Shown here: positions 1 to 12,360 of the stretch, piece after piece | Layout: each line of letters begins with the position of its first letter | Position numbering within the stretch: the first letter of the stretch is position 1 | Source of the DNA: Laguncularia racemosa | Lineage: Eukaryota > Streptophyta > Magnoliopsida > Myrtales > Combretaceae | Reading direction: 5' to 3' | DNA length: 64,000 nucleotides | Assembly (NCBI GenBank): GCA_037954665.1 | Contig: JBBMOL010000118.1 | Location: forward strand, 2,356,001-2,420,000 | The notes under the pieces: generated by a model | Databases searched by the model: none | Seen by the model: the letters and a program-made list of their open reading frames with translations, nothing else | What the model was told of the DNA's origin: nothing | Translations under genes and position numbers: made by a program

Positions 1-479
1 CACCCTAGTATATAGGTTGTTTTCCAAAGCGTTTCTTCTACGAAGCTGGCGGAGTTAAGACAGGGCCACTTATAGAATGCCGATGTGGTGTCTCGTATTA
101 GCTGAAAATTAGCCCCAAGCTAGCATACATCGCATCAGAATCAATAGGCATCTATTGGTCCTCTATTGAATTTTGTTGAGCCTCACCTTAGTTTTGGGGT
201 TGTCGTCGTCTCGTTATCCATTGCTATGTAGGAATCTGCTGTGGCTCCACCTCTACCTCCTGGATATTCTACTATTGCGATTGCAGGTACATCGTTGCCC
301 TCCTGTGGCAATGCATGAAATGAAGACCTTAAGCAACTATTCTCATTATCGTCTCTAGATCTGATAATAAGTAGATTTGTCGTAACGTGTCACTCTGCAA
401 GTATGAACAAAACGTAAATTAAATAAGAAACAGTCATGCAATTATTCACTTACAAAGTGTTCATGTAAATCATACTTAC
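1..479. other. Unassigned flank of the PMD pseudogene
   Basis: I see no supported gene here. The stretch lies beyond the last recognisable PMD residues (which end near 490 on the minus strand), so it may hold the lost C-terminal exon of that gene, but no motif confirms this. The short open frame on the plus strand at 173-358 has no recognisable domain and is not called. Confidence 0.4.
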
Positions 480-1790
480 CAAAAATCTAAGAACAACCTC
501 CATGCGACCTATATATTGCTGGCTAATTGAACTATACCACTACATGTAATTATCATGCACACCACTAGGTCTCTTCATGTGAACCACTCGATTGACCCAC
601 TCTTTCCACATAGGTATATACATTGCATGTTGGATCGGCCAATCAACATCAATCCTCCACCGCAGGTCGATTTCATGGAGCTCTAACTGCGTGTTGACCA
701 GCTGTGGGATATATTGGAACCCACCAAAATGTCTGGCCACTCGATTTGGGAAATGCCACTCAACAATGTGGAAACATATTAGTGGCACTTGAGCCATCCA
801 AATATACATGCTACCTTTATAGAAATCAGGTAGGAGATTAATTACATTCCTATCATATGGCTCCCATTCTACCTAAAGGATATGAAATTATATTCACTGT
901 AAACGATGAATATGATGAATTGGAAGGAAAATAAAAAATAGGTTACTAAAATACCTGTGACATGTTCTACTTGTCTAACACATCTCGATATATGCCGACA
1001 ACATGGATCGAGTGATACTAAGTGTCTTTCCTTGTGTTCCAACGTACTGCCAATGGATAGCCAGATTCTACATATAATCTGTGTTGACTAAGGGGTGTTA
1101 TGTAGGGAAATCTATCTCAAGCCCATACCTGTAAGAGAATGGTAGCCCCTCCAATCTCGTGTGTCGACGGTGATGACATGACACAAAGTTAGCGATATAA
1201 CCACGTTAGACCTGCAGACCCCCCAACTATACGTCCCAACAATGTCGAAATGCTCTAACAGAGGTAACCACATCGTGTGGATGAGGGCGCTAGATTTATC
1301 GGCATAGATAAATCCCCCCAGTAGCTGCATTATGTACACACATGTATATCAATAGATTTGCTCAACATTGGCATCATGTTAGAGTATCCAAAACATATCA
1401 TGGAGCCATGCTATACTAATGCGCCCCCCCTACCACTAGGCCCTAGTCTCACCCCCCACAATTCTTCACATATCGCACCCCAATCCAAGCAGCTACTCCC
1501 TATAACTACCTGACCATTAACAGGGAATCCTAACTAGATCTCTATATCCTCTAGGGTGATAATAAACTCCCTTGTTAGCATGTGAAAATGTGTGCGTCTC
1601 TGGCCGCCATTGCTCTACCAATGCTGTAATCATATGCTAATCTAATGGTATGTATGGCAGGCAACTCACACCTTCGAATCCTGCCAAATGCAAGTATAGC
1701 TCTATTTGAGGATCGAGGAGGATGATGTGCTCATCACGCTAGAGTGACAACTCGCGCCGTTGAACAACAAAGTTTACTTGATCCTATAAT
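480..1790 (-). pseudogene. Plant mobile domain (PMD, MAIN-like) pseudogene
   Basis: The minus strand encodes consecutive blocks of the plant mobile domain, the fold shared by MAIN/MAIL nuclear proteins and by many transposon-borne copies. In coding order: HLAGFEGV near 1690, EQWRPETHTF near 1620, an ITLEDIEI-type block near 1545, QLLGGFIYADKS and WLPLLEHFD at 1339-1240, YRDVLDK near 990, then after an intron WEPYDR, VPLICFHIVEWHFPNRV and HFGGFQYIP at 870-690, and a terminal DNYM*WY block near 545. The frame is broken by a frameshift near 1575 and by several stops, so no full protein can be made. An intron with GT and AG ends is kept at about 874-953, so this is a DNA-level copy and not a retrocopy. 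PMD copies occur both as host genes and as cargo of Mutator-like elements; no terminal inverted repeats were seen here. Family assignment is firm; host versus transposon origin is open. Confidence 0.8.
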
Positions 1791-1979
1791 TATAATAAGT
1801 GAAATATTTTACTATTCGTAATACAACATAAACTAATTAATAAGTGAAAGGTCATTTACCTCTCCGTCCTAAATGGCTTATGATCGATGTCCCTCCTACT
1901 GCATCAAGACTGAAGGATTGAAGGGTCTACGCTCCATCTATTATGCAAAGATATCATAGTACAATCAATACCAAATTTT

Positions 1980-2722
1980 TTTAGTAATTAATTTTATGAC
2001 GATTAATTAATGACATATCAATGACTAATTATTCTTAATTACTGTTAAGTAACGGTTAATTAACAGCAACGTAATTTTACAACTACTTGTACAAAAACAC
2101 ACAAACATATTACATTTACAACCAACATAAAAATTTTTACTAATTAATGACATATTAACAACTAATCACCTTTAATTAATGGATCATTAATAACTACTTA
2201 ATTTTATAACTAATTGTACAAAAACATACAAATATTTTACATTTGCAACCAAGACAAAAATTTTCACTAATTATCTTTATAACAACTAATTAATGACTAA
2301 TCACATTTTATTAACAAATCATTAATAACTACTTAATTTTATAACTAATTATACAAAAACATACAAATATTTTACATTTGCAACCAATACAAAAATTTTC
2401 ACTAATTACTTTCATAACAACTAATTAATGATATATTAACAACTAATCACCTTTTATTAACGAATCAATAATAACTAAATTTTATAACCAATTGTACAAA
2501 AACATAGAAATATTTTATATTTGTAATCAACAGAAATTTTTTCACTAATTATTTTTCTAACGATTAATTACTTACATATGAAAAATTAATTACTGTTAAT
2601 TAACAGTTAATTAATAGCAACTAATTTAACTACTTTTACAAAAATACATTATAATAACACATAAAGATAATTCATTATAATCAACACAAAGGTTTTTCCT
2701 AATTATTTTTCTTATCATTAAA
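1980..2722. repeat. AT-rich degenerate tandem repeat, left part
   Basis: About five degenerate units of 127-144 bases repeat a core containing ACATTTGCAACCAA, AAAATTTTCACTAATTA and TAATTAATGACTAATTA-like words. The landmark word begins near 2111, 2238, 2373 and 2517. The array resumes after element E1 at 9531, so E1 inserted into it. No coding capacity was seen. It may be a minisatellite or the AT-rich part of an old LTR; the sequence does not decide. Confidence 0.7.
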
Positions 2723-2727
2723 TAATG

Positions 2728-3550
2728 TGTTATGGAGAGATTAATGGACCAAGCTCAGGAGATGTCAAGTCATGAAGATCAAGGAGGCAAGGATGTAAGC
2801 CAAGAGATTTCGAGTCCAATTAGCATGCCTCAAGGACCTATAACAAGATCTTGAGCTAAGAAGATACAACAAGTTTTGAGTTTTCATTTGCAAAGCTTGG
2901 TGAGGATGGTTGGTGAAGAACTTTAAGGATATCAAAGCTTTAGAACTATTACAACTCATGTTCAATACAACTTGGTATAAGTCAAAGTGGAGATTAGAGC
3001 TTAAAGGCCGCCAACTTTGGAAGTGAAAGCTATTGGCATGGAGCATAAAGGCCGCTGGCCTAAGTTGCCGACGTCGGTGAATAAAGGCCGCTGGCCTAAG
3101 CTGCCGACACTGGAAAGTCAAAGCCGATCGGTGTTTAATAAAAGCTACTGGCTTATAATTAACGGAGGACCAATTTTCTTTTAATGATGTTTGTAACTTT
3201 TTTTTCATTAAGGTTTTGTGGAGGGGCATATAAAAACCCTCTTGGTCGCATTTTATAGGATAGTTTTTAGATTATCTTGAAATCAAAAGACTTTTGATAT
3301 TTTCTTGTGTTCTTGTGTAGAATACATGCTTTAGGAACATTCGAGAGAGAATTGATCGCCTTTCTTGTGGAGCGTTTTGCATTAGAATAAACCTTTGTTC
3401 TAATTTTTTATCAATAACTAAGAGAAATCTAATTTTAGTCTATCTTAGGGATTGAATCAAATTGATTACGAGGGTTTTCATGTTACTCTTGTGAGGGTTC
3501 ATAATATCCAAAAGGGGTTCTCAAGCGTATTTCTTGGAGGTTCCATATCA
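2728..3550 (+). repeat. E1 5' LTR
   Basis: This 823-base LTR starts TGTTATGGAG and ends TTCCATATCA. The U3 part (2728 to about 3000) still encodes a decayed copy of the pol tail. At about 3001-3160 there are three to four GC-rich units built on AAAGGCCGCTGGCCTAAG. A TATA box (ATATAAAAAC) lies near 3229-3237. It differs from the 3' LTR (858 bases) by many substitutions and small indels, so the insertion is old. Confidence 0.9.
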
Positions 3551-3551
3551 T

Positions 3552-3564
3552 TGGGTATCAGAGC
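3552..3564 (+). other. E1 primer-binding site, initiator Met tRNA type
   Basis: TGGGTATCAGAGC starts one base after the LTR. It matches the plant initiator Met-tRNA site TGGTATCAGAGC except for one extra G, so reverse transcription would start here. Confidence 0.85.
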
Positions 3565-4054
3565 TTTGGCTCTAGATTGGGTTATATTTTTCCTTGATTT
3601 AGTTCTTGCTTTTTGATTCGATATTGTGTGTTCATTGAATTTTATCTTGTTCATCAAAATTTAGTCTTGTTTACATCATATCATTGATTTGATTTGTTGC
3701 TTTAGTTTGAAAACACTAATTTACGTTTAAAGAGTTAAAAAAAAAAAAGAAGAAGAGAAGAATTCGTGACAAAAAAAATCATCAATCTGTTTTTGTTTGT
3801 TTGTGAATGCTTTGGGATCCATTCTTGAAATTCCATTCATATCCGTCCAGTTAATCTCTTGGATTGATCTAAAACCGTGATTTGCGTTAGAACATATAGG
3901 AATCGAATTAAGTGCTATGAGACAGAACCTATGAGTAAAATTTGTTTGAGTGACACACGAGTCACCATCCCCATCTTGTGAGTGCAAACACGAAACGGAG
4001 AATTTTTTAGAATTGTTTTAATTATTTTACTTCTAAAATTGTTTCTTTGCAGCA

Positions 4055-5300
4055 ATGTCAAACAATAGTGAAAGTAATAATATGGGAAATGTTGATGAAG
4101 CTAGGTATCGTGAGGCTTAGGAGTCACATTTTAGACAAATGAGTGAAGCTTTGGTGGCTATTAATGAGAAGTTGGAGTGTATTGATTTGAGACTAAGGGA
4201 AGTTAAGAGAGGGACTCCGAGCCGTAGTGAAGAAAATAGAGTGGGTAAGAACCATGCATTTTTAGTTATTGATGTGGGGGATTTAGATGATGGTTATGTA
4301 GAGGAAGATGATGAGGTTAGCGTTGTATTTGGTATAACGAGAGGTGGAAGAGAAGGTCGAGGTGTAGGTAGAGGAAGGGGAAGAGTACAGGAAAATCCTT
4401 ACGCTGGTGGGATCTAAGGTAATGATGATTATGTAGATAGGAATCTGGGTGGTATTAAACTGAAAATTCCTCAATTTTAGGGTAAATTCAATCCAAAGGC
4501 TTATTTACAATGGGAAAAGAGAGTTGAGCTTATATTTGACTATCATCAATGCAGTGAAGAGAAGAAGGTGAAATTGGCAGTTACATAATTTCAGGATTAT
4601 GCTATAGGCTAGTGGGATCAATTGGTGACGAGTAGGAGGAGGAACTTGGAGCATCCTATTGATAATTGGTATGATCTCAAGTCTATCATGAGGAAGTGAT
4701 TTGTTCCTAGACATTATCATCGGGAATTGATGCAGAGGCTTCAAGTTCTTAGGCAGGGTAGTCGAAGTGTGGAAGATTATTATAAGGAGATGGAGATGAT
4801 CATGACTAGGTTGATATGTAAGAGGATGTAGAGGTCACTATGGCACATTTTTTGAATGGGTTGAATAAGGAGATAGCAAATAAGGTGGATCTATATTAAT
4901 ATACAAAGTTAGAAGAGATGGTGCATCTTGCTATCAAGATAGAGAAGCAACTCCAAGGTAGAGGGTCAACTAGGTATGTTTCTAAACCTTATTCCAATAC
5001 TAATTTTGCTTAGAAGGGTTATGGAAAGAGTGATGTTAAGAGTGGAAGTAAAACTGTCTCTGATATTCCAAAAGGGAAGACTAAAGTGGTTTCAATTGAG
5101 AAACCCAAAATTGAAGAACAAAAGGGGAGGAATAGAGATATTAAATGCTAGAAGTGCTAAGGGGTAAGACATATTAACAAGGATTGTCCTAATAGGAGAA
5201 CTATGGTGATGAGGAATGGCGAAGTAGTTATTGATTGGGAGGATACTAATGCGAGTGATGATGATGACATGCTTGAATTGGAGAGTTGTAGTGAAGGAAG
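4055..5300 (+). pseudogene. E1 gag remnant
   Basis: Nucleocapsid/capsid reading frame of E1, chosen to start at the ATG at 4055 just after a pyrimidine-rich AG splice-acceptor-like site. An acidic and then an Arg/Gly-rich segment (about 4270-4400) precedes the capsid core, where KLKIPQF, PKAYLQWEKRVELIFDYH, EEKKVKLAV and FVPRHYHRELMQRL can be read. A broken CCHC zinc knuckle follows near 5140-5190 (KC..KC...HINKDCPNRR, with stops inside). In-frame stops at several places replace expected Gln or Trp codons. Not functional. Confidence 0.85.
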
Positions 5301-5375
5301 CATAGAGTAACCAATTAGAGGAGATGTACTGGTAGATAAGCATGCCCTTAATACCCAGTTGAAGGAAAATTGCTA

Positions 5376-8300
5376 TGAGGAATAGCATGAAAATCTGTTT
5401 TATACTAGATGCCATGTTCAAGGCAAGGTGTGTAGTGTGATTATTGATAATGGAAGTTGTACTAATGTGGTAAGTACACTTTTGGTTAATAGGTTAGGGT
5501 TGTCTACTAAAACACACCCTAGACCATATAAACTTCAATGGCTTAATGATTATGGCGAAGTTAAGGTAAATAAACAAGCTCTTGTTTCATTTACAATTGG
5601 CAAGTATAACGATGAAGTGCTTTGTGATGTCGTCCCTATGCATGTTGGTGATATACTACTTAGCAGGGCATGGCAATTTGAAAGAAAGACAAAGCATGAT
5701 GGGTACCTCAATAAGTACTCATTTACCAAAGATGGACGAAAGACAACCTTGACACCACTATCCTCAAAGGAAGTATATGAGGAACAATACAGAATGGAAA
5801 GGTTGAGAGTTAGGGCCGAAGGAAAAGAAGAGGGTAAAAAGAGTGCGGTTGAGAGTGGAAATCAAAAGAGTGGAAAGAAAATGAGTGAGAAAAATGAGAA
5901 AAAGGAGGGAAAAGAAAAAGGAGAGCAACATCAGTCTGGAGAGAAAACAATGAGGAATGTGAGTTTGATGGCTAGGTCAAGTGAGGTTATGCAAGCTTTG
6001 AATTCCAATAGGCCTATAGTCGTACTTTTGTACAAGGGGACTTGTTTGGCAACTAACAACCTTAACCCATCTGTGCCTAGTGTGTTATTTGATTTGTTAT
6101 AGGGATTTGAAGACTTGTTTCCAAAGGATATGCCTAGTGGATTACTACCCATCAAAGGCATAGAACACTAAATAGACTTCATTCCTAGAGCTATTGTACC
6201 CAATAGACCAACATACAAAACAAACCCAAGCGAGGCGAAGGAGATCCAAAAACAGGTGGATGAGTTACTAGCTAAGGGGTATGTGAGGGAAAGTTTTAGT
6301 CCTTGTTCTATACCTATGATACTTGTGCCAAAGAAAGATGGGACTTGTAGAATGTGTGTAGACTACAGAGCCATTAACAAAATCACTGTAAAGTATCATC
6401 ACCCTATTCCTAGGTTAGATGATATGTTAGATGAATTATATGGTTTTTTCTTGTTTACTAAGATTGATTTGAAATCTAGTTACTATCAAATCCACATGAA
6501 AGTTGGAGATGAATGGAAAATTGCATTTAAGACTAAATATGGCTTGTATGAATAGCTTGTCATGCCATTTAGTCTTACTAATGCACCTAGCACTTTTATG
6601 CATTTGATGAATCATGTGTTACAAGAGTACTTAGGTAAATTTGTCGTAATATATTTTGATGATATTTTAATCTACTCAAATTTTTTAGATGATCATATTT
6701 TGCATGTGCGACTGGTACTAGAACAACTTAAAGAGGAAAAGTCATATGCTAATCTTAAGAAGTGTAGCTTTTGCATGGATAAGGTTAATTTTCTGAGTTT
6801 TGTAGTATTTAGTTAGGGAGTTGAGGTTGATGAGGAGAAGGTTAGGGCTATTAAGGAGTGGCCTAGACTTGAGAATGTGAGTGAGGTGAGGAGTTTTCAT
6901 GGTCTTGCTAGATTCTATAGGAGATTTATTAAGGATTTCAACACCGTAGTTGCACCTTTGAATGAATTAGTTAAAAAAAATGTTGGATTTGTATAGGGTG
7001 ATGCACAAGAACATGCTTTCAATGAACTTAAGGATAAATTGTGTAATGTACCATTACTTGCTTATCCTAACTTTGCTAAAACATTTGAAATTGAATGTGA
7101 TGCTAGTGGCATAGGAATCAAAGTTGTTTTGATGTAGGATCAAAGGCTACTAATGTGTTTTAGTGAGAAGTTGAGTGGAGTAGCTTTAAAGTATCCAACA
7201 TACGATAAGGAACTATATGCCTTGGTGCGAGCTTTGCAGATGTGGTAGCATTATCTTTAGCCCAAGGAATTTGTGGTGCACACTAATCATGAGAGCTTGA
7301 AACATTTGAAGAGTTAAGATAAGCTGAATAAAAGGCATGTGAAGTGGGTGGAATTCATTGAGTCATTCCCATATGTCATCAAGTACAAGCAAGGTAAAGA
7401 AAATATGGTTGTTGATGCATTATCAAGAAGGTATGATTTACTTAACTCACTTATTACTTAATTGCTAGGTTTTGAGTTTGTTAAAGAGTTATGCCCAAAT
7501 GATGCTAATTTCTATGTGTTTAGTGGATTTCTGTTTAAGAGGAATAGATTGTGCATTCCTAAAGGTTCCATGAGGGAATTGCTAGTTAAGGAGGCACATG
7601 GAGGGGGATTAATGAGGCATTTTTTGGTGAATAAGACTTATGATATGTTGTGTGAACATTTTTATTGGCCTGAGATGAGACCTGATGTGCATAAAGTGTG
7701 TGAACATTACATTACATGTAGAGAGGCTAAGTCTATATTGAAACCGCATGGATTATATACACCATTACTTGTTCTTGATAAACCTTGGACTGATTTGTCT
7801 GTGGACTTTGTGATTGGGTTGCCTAGAACTATGAAGGGTAATGATAGTATCTATGTTGTGGTTGATCAGTTCAGTAAAATGACTCATTTTATTCCTTGTC
7901 ATAAAACTGATAATGTTGAGTTAATTGCTGATTTGTTCTTCAAAGAGGTCATGCATTTGCATGGCATACCTAAAAGCATTGTTAGTGATACAGATGTTAA
8001 ATTTCTAAGTCACTTTTGGAGAGTGTTATCGGGAAAGTTAGGAACAAAATTATTATTTTCAACCACTTGTCACCCACAAACTAACGGACAAACTGAGATA
8101 GTTAATAGAACTTTGATCACTTTATTGAGGGTAGTCATTGAGAAAAACATTAGGATGAGGGAGGATTGTTTACCATTCGTGGAGTTTGCTTATAATAGGG
8201 TTATACATAGCACTACTCATTATTCTCCATGTGAAATTGTTTATGGTTTCAATCCACTTGTTTTTATTGACTTATTTCCATTATCATCTAATAACTTTGT

Positions 8301-8949
8301 GAGTGTTGATGTTACTTCCAAAGCAGATTTTGTGAGAAAATTACACAAGCATGTGAAGGAGCGAATTGAAAGCCAAAATGTTAAGGTAATTGCTCATGTG
8401 AATAAGGGAAGAAGACCCATGGTGTTTCAACCAGGAGAATGGGTGTGGGTGTATTTTTGAAAGGAGAGATTTCCCCTTTAAAGGAAGTCTAAACAAAACC
8501 CAAGAGGAGACGGTCCATTTTAGATCTTTGAGAAGATCAATGATAATGCATACAAAGTGGATTTGCTAGGTGAGTATAACATGAGTGCTACATTTAATGT
8601 TGCTGATCTAAGTCCTTTTGATGTAGGAGATGCCTTTGATTCTAGGACGAATCCTTTTGAGGTGAGGGGGGATGTTATGGAGAAACTAATGGACTAAGCT
8701 CAGGAGATGTCAAGTCATGAGGATCAAGGAGGCAAGGATGTAAGCTAAGAGATTTTGAGTCCAATTAGCATGCCTCAAGGACCTATAATAAGATCTCGAG
8801 ATAAGAAGATACAACAAGCTTTGAGTGTTCATCTACAAGGTTTAGTGAGGACGGTTAGTGAAGAACTTCAAGGATATCAAAGCTTTGGAACTATTACAAC
8901 TCATGTTCAATACAACTTGGTACAAGTTAAAGTAAAGATTAAAGCTTGA
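5376..8949 (+). pseudogene. E1 pol remnant: protease, RT, RNase H, integrase
   Basis: Polyprotein that would copy and integrate E1. The protease reads IIDNGSCTNVV (5428-5475), where related copies usually have a Gly after the catalytic Asp, so the site looks altered. A charged linker follows (5830-5950). RT has VPKKDGTCRMCVDYRAI near 6330 and the catalytic box YFDDILIYS near 6655. RNase H (7080-7440) keeps IECDASG and YDKELYALV. Integrase (7462-8460) has an HHCC-type finger, the DFVIGLPR and VSDTD catalytic-region words and the Glu in QTEIVNRTL. The frame continues past a stop at 8458 through DLSPFDVG into the 3' LTR, ending near 8949 after GPIIRSRDKK. At least a dozen stops, mostly at Trp, Gln or Arg positions, disable it. 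Confidence 0.9.
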
Positions 8950-9530
8950 AGGCCGCTAGCTTTAGAAGTGAAAATTGCCTGCGTGGAGCATAAAGGTTGC
9001 TGCCTAAGCTACTAATGTGGAGAATAAAGGCCACCGATTTAAGCTACCGGTGTTGGTGAATAAAGGCCGCTAGCCTAAGCTGCCAGCATTGGAAAATCAA
9101 AGCTGGCCGGTGTTTAATAAAAGCTGCCAGCTTATAATTAACATAGGACCAATTTTCTTTTAATGATGTTTGTAACTTATTTTTCATTAGGGTTTTGTGG
9201 AGGGACATATAAAAACCCTCTTAGCCACATTTTATAGGATAGTTTTTAGATCATCTTGAAATCAAAAGACTTTTGATATTTCCTTGTGTTCTTGTGTAGA
9301 ATACATGCTTTTGAAACATTCGAGGGAGAATCGATTGCCTTTCTTATGGAGTGTTTTGCGTTAGAACAAACCTTTGTTCTAATTTCTTGTTCAATAACTA
9401 AGAGAAACCTAATTCTATTTCATCTTAGGGATTGAATCAAATTGATTACAAGGGTTTTCGTATTACTGTTGTGAGGGTTCATAATATCCAAAAGGGGTTC
9501 TCAAGCGTATTTCCCAGAGGTTCTATATCA
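8673..9530 (+). repeat. E1 3' LTR
   Basis: 858 bases, TGTTATGGAG to TTCTATATCA, with the TATA box near 9207-9215 and the GC-rich U3 units at about 8946-9130. It is preceded by a purine-rich tract (GAGGTGAGGGGGGA at 8659-8672) that is the polypurine tract. Its first 277 bases carry the tail of the pol frame. Confidence 0.9.
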
Positions 9531-9760
9531 TAACGACTAATTAAGGACTAATTACTTCATTATTAATAATTACTTTTACAATAATTTTCACAACAAAAAA
9601 TTTAGGCATTTCATATAGAAAAAATACTGAATTTTTTTACTAATTCATTTACTAATGTTAATTAATGATATATTAATAACTAATTAATTACTAATTAACA
9701 GTTAATTAACAACTACTGCTACTTCAATAAAAATAGTAGAGTATACATAATTGCACCTAT
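9531..9760. repeat. AT-rich degenerate tandem repeat, right part
   Basis: Continuation of the array interrupted by E1, with words such as GACTAATTAAGGACTAATTAC and TTAATTAACAACTACT. It fades out near 9760. Confidence 0.6.
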
Positions 9761-10500
9761 TTTTTTTACGCATCCATGCAAAGTAGTATAATAGCATAAA
9801 AAATTATTTTTTTTCTCAATAAAGCATACCGATTCTTGCTTTGATGAAGATATTTCACACACATACTTCAACAAGTTAAAACCTGCATGAAACAGAAATT
9901 AAGAAAACAAAAATTTTGAAATAATGAGATGGAGTGAAATTTGCAGAAAAAATTGAAAGATGTAAAAATGAATATATGAACTGATGATTCATATTTATAT
10001 TACAAACCGTCGACGTAATTTTTTTTTTCTGTGCATTAGAAATCACATGTTATAATACTGTATAAATTTACTATATCACTTTTAGTAACAATTTTATAGG
10101 TTTGCAGTATTACTTTATAATAATTTTATATGTTTATAAGATTCCATCATGGTAACAAAAAATATTCCTCAATGTAATTGTATTAAAAGGCGAGGACATC
10201 GTTCGCGTGCCTTTAGTATTAATTTTTTTTTTACTAAAGTCGCAAACTACGTTCATACATTCGAAACCTATTTTAAAAATAATTATTTCAGATATAATAT
10301 TTGAATAATTTTTTTTTTTACAAACTACGATATTTAAAAGTATTACCCCTTAAAATCACAACATTCATACCCTTCCAAGACTAAGACCATGCAAAATATA
10401 AAACAATTGTCAGCCAGCCCTAAACCACACTCTTTTATTATTATCTTTACACCTTTTTATTTTCTATTCTATTATTTTATTTGTTATTTCCATTTTTATT
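9761..10500. other. AT-rich noncoding DNA
   Basis: No gene is visible. The stretch has several long T runs and probably includes the distal end of the E7 3' LTR, whose outer boundary I could not fix because no partner LTR was recognised. Confidence 0.4.
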
Positions 10501-11801
10501 GTTTATTGCATGTTCGCCACAAACACAAAGTAAGAAAAGCAGTAACTCACTTGTGATTGCTTGAGCACGCGAGTCTGGGGCTAGATGACGGGTCAAACGC
10601 CGGTGAAATCTAGGTCACACGTGTAAACGTTAGAGGAACAGTGGACGGTAGGGGGTGGTTTTGAACTCTCTAGTTTTCGTTGAGGACGGCAATTGCATCG
10701 ACCCGAGCTTTTGGACGGTGGTAAATATCGTCCTGTTGGTATTCCGCACCTAGGTTACACGAGAAGCAGTGGTTCAAGTACCCAGCGATGGTGGAACTCT
10801 TGAAGTTTTGAACTCCTCTTCCTACTGAAAATTGAACCTAAGGTTGGTGCTTTTCCTGTCCTACAAACTCCGTAGAATCCATTGGTGCAAGTAATGTGCT
10901 GCAAGGCTGTGCAGAGACCTAGGAATCTTGGAGAGAAGCGGAGGTCGTAGGTATGATGGGTTAAAGAGAGAAGGCACTATGTCGAACTTAATGAGAGCCT
11001 GTTGAACAATTCTAATGTGTGTATTGTGTTTGTGGAGCTTCAATCTATTTATAAGAGCTAATGAAGTAAGCAGTTAAGCATTAGATTATCTAGAATCAGA
11101 TTTTGGATAAAAGTGTATAAAGCCCTAATTTTGTCTTGTTAATTTGATTCATCTTCATTAAAATTGATATTAATCTGTGACATTAAATGAATCTCCAGTT
11201 AAAGAATGACAAGATTTAGTCAAAATTCAAAAATAAAAAAAATCTAATTTGCTCATACTTGTTGCAATCTGTTCATTCCCTCTGTCTCTTGTCATTTTTG
11301 GTTATTGCCTGGTGGAGGAAGATCATGTGCCATGCACATCATTCTTCTTCCCCATGGCGGTTGAAAGTGAAAAAAATTTGGGTGTGCAAGGTGGGCTTAA
11401 AATCAAACGCAAGACCTGGAGAGTCCTAACACACACAAACTGGTCCTTAGCCAACCAGGCTAGTTTATTTTCTCAACTTTTTAAGCAAATGAGATTAATG
11501 ATTTCTACGACCAAATACTTGGGCCAAATTTTATTAAACTAAACTTGGACTTAACTTAAAAGACCTAATCTATATTTTTCTAATTTTATTTATAAGTCTA
11601 AAATATTTTTTTTCTTTTTTTTTCTTTTTTCTTTGTCATTTTTTTTTTATTTTCCATCATTTTTTAATTTCCATTTTTTCTCTTTTTCTTTTTATTTATT
11701 TTATTATTTTAAAATTTTATTATTTTTTATATCCATTTCTTTTAATTTTATTATTTTAATGAAAAACTAACCTAAAAAGGAGCAAAAATTGTATGTTTAT
11801 A
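10500..11801 (-). repeat. E7 3' LTR (partial, outer end unknown)
   Basis: Reading the minus strand, the LTR begins near 11801 with TATAAACATACAATTTTTGC, the counterpart of TGTAAACACC in E4, with a T for the expected G-side base. Downstream are a tRNA-like module (11391-11463), a TATA box (CTTATAAATAG, 11045-11055) and a GC-richer transcribed part around 10545-10900. The layout copies that of E4 LTRs although most of the sequence has diverged. Confidence 0.6.
11391..11463 (-). other. tRNA-like module in E7 LTR
   Basis: On the minus strand TAGCCTGGTTGG resembles a Pol III A box with one mismatch. About 40 bases later GGTCTTGCGTTTGATTTTAA is a worn B-box counterpart. It occupies the same U3 position as the better-kept copies at 17181, 25139 and 35731. 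Confidence 0.5.
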
Positions 11802-11899
11802 ACTACTCCTCTTTGTAGTGAAGTTCGAATAAAAACTTTACTACAAAAACGGAAGAGACACTCATTTTTTACCTCTAAACTTGATCTTCGGTAACATGC

Positions 11900-12360
11900 C
11901 CTCTACTAATAAGATAATACTTTGAAATGTGCTCTATACTAATTAGGAGATGCCAATTACTAATGAGATTGGACTTAGGTGTGTGCTAACTATCAATGAA
12001 AGTGTCATCTACTAACAAGGATGAACTTAATGGGTTTGCCATTTACTAATGGGAATGGACTTGAATAGTTTGAGAATGGAGTTAGATAGATTTGCCATCT
12101 ACTAATGAGAGTAGACTTAAGGGTTTGCCATTTATTGATGAGAATGAAATTATTAGGTTGCTATCTATTGACAAGGATGAACTTAAAAGTATTACTAGCT
12201 ACTAACGAGACTAGACTTACTAGGTTGCTACCTACTGACAAGAATGGACTTGAATAAGTGTTACCATCTACTAATGAGAATGGACTTATTAAAGCTTCTA
12301 GCTACTAATGAGACTAGACTTAGGCAAATTCTCTTTAAATTTATCTTCTTCAAGTCTTAA
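11900..12360 (-). repeat. E7 3'-UTR tandem array, about 45-50-base units
   Basis: About ten degenerate units share CTACTAATGAGAATGGACTTA on the plus strand. The array sits between the end of integrase and the 3' LTR of E7. Hypervariable tandem repeats at this site are an established feature of Tat/Ogre elements. Confidence 0.75.

Larger units (their letters stand above)
2728..9530 (+). mobile_element. E1: complete, decayed chromovirus-like Ty3/gypsy element
   Basis: A 6.8-kb LTR retrotransposon with all structural parts: LTRs at 2728-3550 and 8673-9530 (both TG...ATATCA), a Met-tRNA-type primer-binding site at 3552, gag, protease, RT, RNase H and integrase in Ty3/gypsy order, and flanking 5-base target duplications TAATG (2723-2727) and TAACG (9531-9535) with one mismatch. 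Many stops and frame breaks make it inactive. Protein order and the RT/integrase wording closely match E5 at 56-62.8 kb. The pol frame runs on into the 3' LTR, a trait reported for CRM-clade chromoviruses; clade assignment is therefore likely but not proven. It sits in the AT-rich tandem repeat. Confidence 0.93.

Noticed and set aside
173..358. Short Leu-rich plus-strand frame at the window start
   Set aside because: It is antisense to the expected end of the PMD pseudogene and has no domain.
2765..3229. 154-codon minus-strand frame in the E1 5' LTR
   Set aside because: It is antisense to the pol-tail copy and the GC-rich U3 units; its repeats mirror those units.
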